Shown here piece after piece: positions 1-7,435 of a stretch of DNA of 64,000 nt. The position numbers were made by a program, and so were the translations under genes. Source of the DNA: Opitutaceae bacterium. GTDB lineage: Bacteria; Verrucomicrobiota; Verrucomicrobiia; Opitutales; Opitutaceae. Every line of letters begins with the position of its first letter. Within the stretch, counting starts at the first letter, position 1. A model generated the notes under the pieces. It was not told the origin of the DNA, searched no databases, and worked only from the letters and a program-made list of their open reading frames with translations. The DNA is taken from assembly GCA_005799525.1 (NCBI GenBank), contig SYGN01000290.1, positions 1 through 64,000 on the forward strand, in the 5' to 3' direction.

Positions 1-2
1 AC

Positions 3-128
3 GAGTTCACCTTCCGCTTCAATCGCCGAAACTCCGCCTCGCGCGGCAAACTCTTCTATCGCCTCGTGCAACAGGCCGTGCAGGTGTCGCCGGCGACGTT
101 CAATTCTATCACTGCACCCAACCCATAG
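3..128 (+). CDS. IS1595-family (ISXO2-like) transposase, C-terminal end only
   Basis: The first 41 codons read in frame 3 end at a TAG at 126-128 and give a tail beginning EFTFRFNRRNSASRGKLFYR. This closely resembles the conserved C-terminus of ISXO2-like DDE transposases of the IS1595 group, which move the element by cut-and-paste. The 5' part lies outside the window, so intactness cannot be judged. Directly after the stop, GGGGTTGGTTGAGTCACG (from 128) has the look of an element end, but the left end needed to confirm a terminal inverted repeat is not visible. The family call rests on about 25 recognisable residues. Confidence 0.72.
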   Translation, partial: EFTFRFNRRNSASRGKLFYRLVQQAVQVSPATFNSITAPNP

Positions 129-362
129 GGGTTGGTTGAGTCACGTAAATACTCAGAATTACAGATGGATACAGCGCATGGGAATTGTTTGGTGAGAGGC
201 ATGGGGGCCAGGCAAAGTACCGCGGAGGATTCCGGGAAGGCCGAGCTGGATACATGCAGTGGAGTGTAGGGCCGCTGCTTGCCGACGGGCCGCTGCGCGA
301 CGAAAAAATACGGCGTGGCGGCAAGCGCCAGCCCTCCCTCGATCAGTTTCCGTGAGCTCACA

Positions 363-1769
363 TTAGCTGCCCGGGTAGAGCGCAGCGAGGTGGTGCCAGG
401 TTTCGTGAAGCGCGCCGTTGACAGCGATGGGCGGGCGCACGCGGTCGCGCGTGAAGTAGCGGAGGCGGACGGTGGCGGCGCGAAGATTGGGGAAGGACGG
501 AATTTTCGTCGCGAGCTCGGCGCGGAGAGCGGCAGGGGAACGAACCGCGCCCCATTTGCACTCGCCCAATTCGATCACGCCATCGTCGCGGAGGGCGACA
601 GTGTCGATCTGCACATCCTTCGCCCAAAATTCGCCGATGGTGGTGGTGGTGGTGATTGTTTCCGCAGCGTGGAGCAGCGGAATCGCTTCGCGGCAGAGAC
701 GTTCGAAGGCTTCGCCGCAGAAGGCGTCGAAGTGCGGACGGACGAGTTCGCGCACCGAGTGCTCGGGGCCGAGGACGGGGATGCGGCTGAGGTTGGGATA
801 GACAAAACGAAACCAGAAACGGAGGAGCGGATCGGCGATGGCGTAACGGGTCTCGCGCGCGGTGTTGGCGGCACCGTGGAGCGGATGGCGGCGGCGCACG
901 TAACCGAGCTCCATGAGCGTGCCGAGGTAGTAGGGGAGGGCGCGGTCGCCGAGGCCGGCGGCGCGGGCGATGCCGCCGTTGGTGGTTTCGCCAAGCGCGG
1001 CCATGGCGTGGAGGACGCCGTGGTAGTTGGCGACATCCCGGAGTTCCTCGCGGAGGAGAAACTCAGGTTCCCGGGCCAGCGCGGCGCTGTCGCGGAAAAA
1101 ATTGGCAGCGAGGTTTTGCTCGATCGAGCGGTCGCGGTCGAAGCACTCCAGGTAAGCGGGGAGGCCGCCGCAGACGAAGTAGGCTTGGGCATGATCGGCG
1201 TGAGACCAGCCCGGGTGAAACGCAGCCGACCCGCGGAAGCCGAAGGGGCGCAGGAGGAGCTGGGCGGTGCGGCGGCCGAAGAGTGGGCTTTTTTTGCCGA
1301 GGACCTCGCGCTCCATGAACCCGAGGTAGGAGCCGCAGAGGATGAGCATGATCTTGCCGGACTTTTGCCAACGGCGATCCCACGCCTCTTGAATGACACT
1401 GGGTAATTCGGGACTGCTCTCGGTGGTCCACTGGAATTCGTCGAGCGCGATGAGGAGTTTACCCGGGCCTTTCCAGCGTTCGTCGACGAGGCGGAAGGCT
1501 TCGGCCCAGGTCTCGACGGGGACTTGGGCGAGGAGCGGTTCGTCGAGGGTGACGGCGGCGAGCTGGAGAAACTCCCGGCGCTGGAGCAGTGCGGGCCCTT
1601 GCTTGCCCACGTGGTAGATGGCGGGCTTGCCGACAGCGAACTCGACAATGAGGCGGCTCTTGCCGGTGCGCCGCCGACCGTAAATGGGGATGAAGGCGGA
1701 ACGTGGGCCGGTCCACGCCGCGGCGAGCTCGGCGAGCTCGGTGGCGCGACCGAAGAAGGACGGGGCCAT
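363..1769 (-). CDS. Archaeal-type AAA+ ATPase with C-terminal DUF234 nuclease-like domain
   Basis: A 468-residue protein. Residues 31-38 (GRRRTGKS) form a Walker A loop and 105-111 (LLIALDE) a Walker B strand, as in the Arch_ATPase family of STAND-like P-loop proteins. The C-terminal third looks like DUF234, with a PD-(D/E)XK-like pattern: D389 in VQIDTV followed by ECK at 403-405. Such proteins are widespread and poorly characterised; they often sit in accessory regions. Here the gene lies between a transposase tail and an unrelated two-gene unit, with a palindromic site just upstream of its ATG, so it may be a monocistronic accessory gene. A DNA-processing or stress function is inference. 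Start ATG at 1769 gives the full N-terminal FFGR motif typical of the family. Confidence 0.85.
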   Translation of the reverse strand: MAPSFFGRATELAELAAAWTGPRSAFIPIYGRRRTGKSRLIVEFAVGKPAIYHVGKQGPALLQRREFLQLAAVTLDEPLLAQVPVETWAEAFRLVDERWKGPGKLLIALDEFQWTTESSPELPSVIQEAWDRRWQKSGKIMLILCGSYLGFMEREVLGKKSPLFGRRTAQLLLRPFGFRGSAAFHPGWSHADHAQAYFVCGGLPAYLECFDRDRSIEQNLAANFFRDSAALAREPEFLLREELRDVANYHGVLHAMAALGETTNGGIARAAGLGDRALPYYLGTLMELGYVRRRHPLHGAANTARETRYAIADPLLRFWFRFVYPNLSRIPVLGPEHSVRELVRPHFDAFCGEAFERLCREAIPLLHAAETITTTTTIGEFWAKDVQIDTVALRDDGVIELGECKWGAVRSPAALRAELATKIPSFPNLRAATVRLRYFTRDRVRPPIAVNGALHETWHHLAALYPGS

Positions 1770-1793
1770 GAAAGGAAGAATTTAATCAAACGG

Positions 1794-1821
1794 TGACTTG
1801 TCAAGTCACGACTTGACAAGT
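1794..1821 (-). promoter_or_regulatory. Paired palindromes upstream of the DUF234 ATPase gene
   Basis: ACTTGTCAAGT (1796-1806) and ACTTGACAAGT (1811-1821) are reverse complements of one another, spaced by four bases. They lie 27-52 bases upstream of the ATPase ATG. Read on the minus strand the site nearer the gene includes TTGACA, which could double as a -35 box. The arrangement fits an operator/promoter or an autoregulatory hairpin; no regulator is known. Confidence 0.4.
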
Positions 1822-1874
1822 GGTGATGAGCGAAGCGAGGACGTTACAATGAGCGCGCGGTGGCTGGGCCGGAA

Positions 1875-3812
1875 TTACGGCGCGGCCAGTTTGGCGGGGA
1901 CTGCGGAGGTTTGCACGCGCGCCTGAGCGGCGGCGATCAGGCGGCCGAGGAGTTCCGCGTAGCTCCAGTCGGCGAGTCCGGCCATGATGGCGGGATCGTC
2001 GTCCCAACGCCAACTGGGGTTCGGATTAACTTCGAGGAGCTTCAACGTGCCGTCGGCGGTAGCGCGGAAATCGATACGCGCAAAATCGCGGCAACCGAGG
2101 CGTTCGAAGAGTCGCTTTGAGTAATCATGGAGCAGGCCGAGTCGGTGTTTGTCGAGCCGGGCGGAGACGTAGCGGATGTCGGTCCAGTAGGGGGAATCGA
2201 GCCGGAATTTGGAATCGTAGGCGAGGATGTGGGGCAACGTGGCCGGCAACCGGGAATAATCCGCTTCGATGACGGGGAGCAGTTGGAAACCTTGCGCGGG
2301 GTTGCCGATGAGTCCGACGGTATATTCGGGGCCGGTGAGGAGTTCCTGCACCAGCAAGGCACGGCCGGGGAGCTCGGCGCGGAGCCGGGCGAGCGTGGCG
2401 ACGAGTTCAGCGCGGTTTTGCGCGATACTCTCGGCGGTGATGCCGACGCTGCCGTCGCCGCAGGCCGGTTTTACGATGACCGGGAAACTCGCGGGGGCGG
2501 GTAGCTCGGTATCGCGGGGACCGACGTAGAGTTCAAGCGGCACGGGGATGCCCATCGTAGCGGCGGCGGCGTTGACGACGGATTTGTCGAAGCAGATAGC
2601 GAGCGATGCGGGGCCGGAACCGGAGCACGGGACGCTCAGCATCTCGAGGAGTGCGGGAATGTGGAGCTCGTGGAGGGGCTCGTTGACGAAGCCTTCGTCG
2701 CAGAGATTGAGGGCGAAGGCGGGCGGGTGGGCGCGGAGATCAGCGGCGAGGGTGGCGTGGTTGTCGAGGAAGCGGAAACGGTAGCCGGGCAGTTCGGCGA
2801 GGGCCGTTTTGAGGTGCTGCACGGCGGTCAGATCTTCGGGCTGAAATTTACCGTCGAGTTTCACGGCATCGGCGAGGCGTGGGTCGCCGAGGATGACGGC
2901 CACGTCGGAAATATCTGGGCGGCGGGAGACGGTGTGGGATGCGCGGGTGGGGAGTTTGCTGGGGGTGTGTGCGGTGACGAAGACGCGGTGCGCCATCATG
3001 CCGAGATCTTGATTGCGGTCGGATCCGCTCAAAATGGTGCCGTGATCGCAGGGGCGGACGAAACCGCCGGCAAGGAGGAGGGTGTGGAGTTGTTCGCGCG
3101 CGTAAAGACGTTCGGCGTAGAATTGATCGACGAGGACGCCGCGCTCGGTGTGGGTGACGACTTCACGGCAGACGAGGCGCGTGCCATCGGCGGAGAGCAT
3201 GCGTTCGCGGCAGACGAAGTGGTGCCGGTCGATCCATTCCCACGACCGAGGCTCAAAATTTTTCCGCACCCAATCTCCGTCGGAAATATCCATCGCGAGG
3301 ATACCACCGGGACGCAGCGCGGCGCGGACGGCGGCGAGCACGGCGAGATCCTCGGCTTGGCAATCGAAGTAACCGAAGGAGTTGCCCAGAATGGCGACGC
3401 CGTCGAAGGGGGTGTCGGTGGCGGGAAGCGAGCGGGCGTCACCCTCGAGGAAATTGACGGTGAGGCGTGCGGCGCGGGCGCGGCGGCGCGCGAGTTGGAT
3501 GAGGTAGTGCGAGCGGTCGAGGCCGGTGAGGTGGCCGAAGCCGCGGCCGGCGAGTTCGAGACTGTGGCGGCCTTGACCGCAGCACAGGTCGAGCACGCGG
3601 GCGCTGGGCTTGAGGCCGGTGGCGGCGAGGAGGAGGTCGACGTCGGCGGTGGTGTTGGCGGCGTTTTCCACGACGTCGCCGTCGGTCTTGACGTAGGTGG
3701 CGTTGAAGAGCGTGCGCCACCAGTCGGCGGGGAGATGGCGTTCGAGGTCGGCGACGGGGCCGAGGGTGCGGGATTTTTTTGACAGAAGACGGGGTGAGGA
3801 GGGGGCGACCAT
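1875..3812 (-). CDS. Fusion of class I SAM methyltransferase and D-Ala-D-Ala-ligase-like ATP-grasp domain
   Basis: A 645-residue two-domain protein. Residues 1-280 are a class I methyltransferase: motif I is VLDLCCGQGRHS (73-84) and the acidic residue after strand 2 is in GLDR (97-100). Residues 300-630 are an ATP-grasp ligase resembling D-alanine-D-alanine ligase: VIVKPACGDGSVG (445-457), QELLTGPEYTVG (489-500), DFARIDFR (576-583) and LEVNPNP (593-599). The last motif departs from the EVNTLPG of true Ddl enzymes, so a different carboxylate-amine ligation is likely. The double-SET gene lies 10 bases upstream on the same strand, so the pair is probably co-transcribed. Together the domains suggest ATP-driven ligation plus methylation of a small molecule or peptide; the substrate is unknown. 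It is not a housekeeping Ddl, because no cell-wall genes surround it. Confidence 0.85.
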   Translation of the reverse strand: MVAPSSPRLLSKKSRTLGPVADLERHLPADWWRTLFNATYVKTDGDVVENAANTTADVDLLLAATGLKPSARVLDLCCGQGRHSLELAGRGFGHLTGLDRSHYLIQLARRRARAARLTVNFLEGDARSLPATDTPFDGVAILGNSFGYFDCQAEDLAVLAAVRAALRPGGILAMDISDGDWVRKNFEPRSWEWIDRHHFVCRERMLSADGTRLVCREVVTHTERGVLVDQFYAERLYAREQLHTLLLAGGFVRPCDHGTILSGSDRNQDLGMMAHRVFVTAHTPSKLPTRASHTVSRRPDISDVAVILGDPRLADAVKLDGKFQPEDLTAVQHLKTALAELPGYRFRFLDNHATLAADLRAHPPAFALNLCDEGFVNEPLHELHIPALLEMLSVPCSGSGPASLAICFDKSVVNAAAATMGIPVPLELYVGPRDTELPAPASFPVIVKPACGDGSVGITAESIAQNRAELVATLARLRAELPGRALLVQELLTGPEYTVGLIGNPAQGFQLLPVIEADYSRLPATLPHILAYDSKFRLDSPYWTDIRYVSARLDKHRLGLLHDYSKRLFERLGCRDFARIDFRATADGTLKLLEVNPNPSWRWDDDPAIMAGLADWSYAELLGRLIAAAQARVQTSAVPAKLAAP

Positions 3813-3822
3813 ACGTCAGGGG

Positions 3823-4719
3823 TTATTTCAATTCGAACCAAACGGGGGTGAGGTCAGTGGGCTCGCCATTGTAGTTCATGACGATTTCTTCGCCGGCGGC
3901 GATGTCGCGGAGGGCGACGAAATGGATGAGGTGCTCGTCGAGCTGAAGCCGGTAGCGGGCGCTGGGGGTGAAGGAGTGGTTGTAGAGAGAGGCGTAGCCG
4001 AGGGCGATCGCGGTGTGGGCGTGCTCCGGCCCCCACTCAAAACAGTAGTGGTAGAGCTGGGTTTTTTCGAGGTTGGGCCACTCGGTATCGGGGCTGATGA
4101 TGACTGGGGCGCGTTCAAAAAGCTCGCCGGCGGCGATGGGCGCGGTGGCGAAGACGCCGCGGCCTTTGCCGGGTACGGGGCCGAGGCGGAGTTTGGTGCC
4201 GGGCGCGACGGGGGTCGGATTTTCGTAGCCGCGCACCCGGTAACGATCCACGCGGCCGACGCAGGCGGGCGCGCCGCAGCGGCATTTAAAGGTCCAGCGA
4301 GCGTCCCAGAAAAATGAGGACGGGGCGGCGAGCCACTCGGCCATGGTGACGGAGTCGTAGCTGAACGTGAGTTCTTCGCCCTCGGCGATGGCGCGCGTGG
4401 TGATGACGGCGAGCGTATCATCGACGGTGCAGTTGGGCGCACAGGAGTGGTTGATGAAACGGGCGGCGGTCGTGGGGACCATCCACTCTTTGCCCTCGAG
4501 GAGAATCGCGTGGCACACCTCGGAAACGGGCACGTCGCGCCACAAAACGGTGGGACCGGCGAAGCGCTCTACGGTGGTGCCGCCAGCAAGGGCGGTGGTG
4601 GCAAAGAGCCCTTGGTCAGGTCCGGTGACGGAGGATACGCGGCTGGGGAAGGGGTGAGAAGAAGTGGCCAAAGGTGAACGGAGGAAGCGCGAGACAATCG
4701 GGGCTACGGCGCAAATCAA
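3823..4719 (-). CDS. Protein with two tandem SET domains (putative lysine methyltransferase)
   Basis: First SET domain, residues about 30-160: RFINHSCAPNC (87-97), GEELTFSYD (114-122) and a post-SET cysteine cluster CRCGAPAC (146-153). Second, about 177-285: GKGRGVFA (184-191), SLYNHS (244-249) and GEEIVMNY (276-283), but no post-SET cysteines. SET domains transfer methyl groups from SAM to protein lysines; two in one short bacterial protein is uncommon. The NHS and GEE...Y signatures are kept in both halves, so neither is obviously dead. The start is uncertain: 4719 is a TTG, and another TTG lies 16 codons inside; no convincing ribosome site is visible. The methyltransferase/ATP-grasp gene follows 10 bases downstream. 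The target of methylation is unknown. Confidence 0.8.
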   Translation of the reverse strand: MICAVAPIVSRFLRSPLATSSHPFPSRVSSVTGPDQGLFATTALAGGTTVERFAGPTVLWRDVPVSEVCHAILLEGKEWMVPTTAARFINHSCAPNCTVDDTLAVITTRAIAEGEELTFSYDSVTMAEWLAAPSSFFWDARWTFKCRCGAPACVGRVDRYRVRGYENPTPVAPGTKLRLGPVPGKGRGVFATAPIAAGELFERAPVIISPDTEWPNLEKTQLYHYCFEWGPEHAHTAIALGYASLYNHSFTPSARYRLQLDEHLIHFVALRDIAAGEEIVMNYNGEPTDLTPVWFELK

Positions 4720-4839
4720 GCCGCACGTGGCGGGCGGGCACGTGGCGGGGGCGGGGCCGAAAGGAGGAGGGGATCGAGAAAAACCTCACGGCTTCTAGCG
4801 CGCCGTCGCCGCCGGTGAGGGTGCGACGGTGAGCCCGAC

Positions 4840-7218
4840 TCAACGTTTCTTGTTCAACGCGGCGGCGAACCAGTCGTTGTTCACTGCGGCCGGTGGGCGA
4901 GGTGCGGCCGGTGCGCCGCCACCGGGGCGGGGGCCGCTGCCGGGTGAGCGCTGGCCGCCGGGGCTGCCGGTATTCGCGGTTTTGGGACCGAGGGTGGGAT
5001 TGCTGCGCATCGAGAGTGCGATGCGGTTGCGCGGGAGATCGATTTCCGTGACGGTGACCTGAACTTTTTGGCCGGGCTTCACGACGGTCGAGGGTTCTTT
5101 CACAAAGGAGTCGGCGAGCTGGCTGACGTGTACGAGGCCGTCTTGATGGACGCCGCTGTCGACGAAGGCACCGAACGCGGTGACTTTGGTCACTATGCCG
5201 GGGAGTTTCATGCCGGGTTTGAGATCCTCGGGCCGGTGCACCTCGGCGGAGAAGGCGAAGACTTCGAATTTCTCGCGCGGATCACGGCCTGGTTTCGCGA
5301 GCTCGACCATGATGTCGGTAAGCGTCGGGAGACCGACTTCGGGCGTGACGTAGGTTTCGAGTTTGATTTTCGCGCGGAGTTTTCCGTCGCTGATCAGCTC
5401 GGGGACTGTGGTGCCGAGGTCGGCGGCCATTTTTTCGACGAGCGGGTAACGCTCCGGATGAACGGAGCTCGCGTCGAGTGGGTGCGCGGCATCGCGGATC
5501 CGCAGGAAGCCGGCCGCTTGCTCGTAGGCCTTGGGGCCGAGGCGCGGGACGTCCCTAAGGTCGGCGCGGGATTTGAAGGGGCCCTTTTCGTTGCGGCGCG
5601 CGACAATCGCGGCAGCGGTCGCGGCGTTGAGACCGGAGACGTAGCTGAGGAGTTGTTTCGAAGCGGTGTTAAGCTCGACGCCGACGCCGTTAACGGAGCT
5701 GACGACGGTATCGTCGAGGGAACGTTTGAGTGCGGCTTGGTCGACGTCGTGTTGGTATTGGCCGACGCCGATAGATTTTGGGTCGAGCTTTACGAGCTCG
5801 GCGAGCGGATCCATGAGACGGCGGCCGATGGAGACAGCGCCGCGCACCGTGAGATCGTGGTCGGGGAATTCTTCGCGGGCGACATCGCTAGCGGAGTAAA
5901 TCGAGGCGCCGGACTCGTTGACCATGACGATGGGAATCGCGCCGGAGAGGCCGAGCGTTCGGACGAAGGCTTCGGTCTCGCGCCCCGCGGTGCCGTTGCC
6001 GATGGCGACGGCCTCGACGTGGAAGAACTTCACGAAGCCGGTGAGCTTTTCCTTCGCCTCGACCTCCATGCGGTCGGGAAAAACGACGTCGTTGTGGAGG
6101 AGTTTTCCCTGACGATCGAGGATGACGACTTTGCAGCCGGTGCGGATGCCGGGGTCGATGGCCATCACGGCTTTTTGCCCGAGTGGGGCGGCGAGGAGGA
6201 GTTCGCGGAGATTGTCGGCGAAGACTTTGATGCCGGCTTCGTCCGCGCGCTTCTTGGATTCGAGACGCATCTCGGTTTCCATCGAGGGGCAGAGGAGACG
6301 TTTGCAGGAATCCTGCACGGCGAGGACGACCTGGGTGGCGCAGGAGTTGAGCGTTGAGGGTTGAGAGCCCAGAGTCGTTTTGACGAAGAACTGCTGCACT
6401 TCGGCGAAGGCGGTGGCCTCGTCGGGGAGTTGCACGCGCATCATGAGGAAAAGTTCTTTCTCGCCACGGCGCATGGCGAGGACGCGGTGGGAAGGGGCTT
6501 TGTTCAGCGGCTCGCTCCACTCGAAATAGTCTTTGAACTTCGAAGCTTCGACGGAGCTGTCTTTGCCAGTGAGGACTTTCGAGGAGATGATCGCGTCTTT
6601 TTGGTAAACGGCGCGGAGCTTGGCGCGGGCGTCTTTGTCGTCGCTTACGCGCTCGGCGATGATGTCGCGGGCACCGGCGAAGGCTTCGTCGGTGGAGGCG
6701 ATTTTGGAAACGACGTTTTTGCCGTCGTCAGCGGTGTAGTCCCGGCCGACGTAGGCCTGCGCGGCGGCGAGGGCGTCGGTGGTCGGGTCTTGGGCCCAGA
6801 GCAGTTCGGACAGGGGTTCGAGGCCTTTTTCTTTCGCGATGGTGGCGCGAGTGCGTTTCTTCGGACGGAAGGGGAGGTAAATGTCCTCGAGGACCGCGAG
6901 GGTGTCGGCGGCGTTGATGGATTTTTCGAGCGCGGGCGTGAGGAGGTTGCGCTCTTTGAGTGACGAGAGAATGGCGGCGCGGCGCTCGTCGATGGCCTTC
7001 ATCTGCTCGAGGCGGTCGCGGATGGCGAGCACCTGGACCTCGTCGAGTTCGCCGGTGACCTCTTTGCGGTAGCGGGCGATGAAGGGCACGGTCGCGCCTT
7101 CGGCGAAGAGTTGGGCGGTGGCCGCGACTTGATAGACCTTGATGTTCAGCTCGGCCGCGAGGCGGAGGACATGGTCGGGATTGGGTTGAGTGGAGGCCGG
7201 GGAGGCGACAGCGGACAT
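4840..7218 (-). CDS. tex: Tex family RNA-binding transcription accessory protein
   Basis: A 792-residue protein with the full Tex layout: Tex-like N-terminal helices, a YqgF/RNase H-like domain (AIDPGIRTG), helix-hairpin-helix DNA-binding segment (VNGVGVELNTAS), and a C-terminal S1 RNA-binding domain (GAFVDSGVHQDGLVHVSQL), followed by a glycine/proline-rich tail. Tex binds nucleic acids and affects transcription and stress tolerance. The open frame continues upstream, but ATG 7218 (MSAVASP) is chosen because it gives the usual family length and is followed at once by the conserved N-terminus. Residues 284-293 (GSQPSTLNSC) look like an insert derived from an intergenic repeat, described separately. 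The gene is divergent from the hexuronate genes. Confidence 0.95.
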   Translation of the reverse strand: MSAVASPASTQPNPDHVLRLAAELNIKVYQVAATAQLFAEGATVPFIARYRKEVTGELDEVQVLAIRDRLEQMKAIDERRAAILSSLKERNLLTPALEKSINAADTLAVLEDIYLPFRPKKRTRATIAKEKGLEPLSELLWAQDPTTDALAAAQAYVGRDYTADDGKNVVSKIASTDEAFAGARDIIAERVSDDKDARAKLRAVYQKDAIISSKVLTGKDSSVEASKFKDYFEWSEPLNKAPSHRVLAMRRGEKELFLMMRVQLPDEATAFAEVQQFFVKTTLGSQPSTLNSCATQVVLAVQDSCKRLLCPSMETEMRLESKKRADEAGIKVFADNLRELLLAAPLGQKAVMAIDPGIRTGCKVVILDRQGKLLHNDVVFPDRMEVEAKEKLTGFVKFFHVEAVAIGNGTAGRETEAFVRTLGLSGAIPIVMVNESGASIYSASDVAREEFPDHDLTVRGAVSIGRRLMDPLAELVKLDPKSIGVGQYQHDVDQAALKRSLDDTVVSSVNGVGVELNTASKQLLSYVSGLNAATAAAIVARRNEKGPFKSRADLRDVPRLGPKAYEQAAGFLRIRDAAHPLDASSVHPERYPLVEKMAADLGTTVPELISDGKLRAKIKLETYVTPEVGLPTLTDIMVELAKPGRDPREKFEVFAFSAEVHRPEDLKPGMKLPGIVTKVTAFGAFVDSGVHQDGLVHVSQLADSFVKEPSTVVKPGQKVQVTVTEIDLPRNRIALSMRSNPTLGPKTANTGSPGGQRSPGSGPRPGGGAPAAPRPPAAVNNDWFAAALNKKR
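6346..6368. repeat. Interspersed GTTGAG motif copy inside tex
   Basis: Three near-tandem GTTGAG units on the plus strand encode SQPSTLNS in Tex. The same motif occurs in non-coding DNA at 23725-23752, 43875-43901, 44783-44810 and 50485-50506, and as its complement at 43968-43990. This is the only copy in the window that falls inside a well-supported gene. Confidence 0.6.
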
Positions 7219-7435
7219 GCGTGGAAACGGCCGAGCAGAGCGCGCGGCGGGGCGTGCGCAATCTCCAAAATGACTGCGGACGCCGTTGCCTCTGAAAAAA
7301 AGGAAGCGACCTGCTGGCGGCCTTTGAACCGCAGAAGACGGACAGTCTGACCGAGAGGGAGCCGGAATAAACAACCAAAACTTGTCTCGACCCTGGGTGT
7401 GTGCGCCTCTTTTTTTCATCGGTCCTTTTTCAACG

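Noticed and set aside
240-361. Minus-strand frame starting at GTG 361, just after the DUF234 ATPase stop
   Set aside because: The frame runs through the putative element end into the transposase tail and reads as low-quality protein; at most a truncated remnant.
279-1406. Long plus-strand open frame opposite the DUF234 ATPase gene
   Set aside because: Antisense shadow of a high-GC gene; no domain, glycine/alanine/glutamate-rich translation.
1875-3812. Frameshift joining two separate genes at the methyltransferase/ATP-grasp boundary
   Set aside because: A single uninterrupted frame of 645 codons covers both complete domains with a normal linker around residues 280-300.
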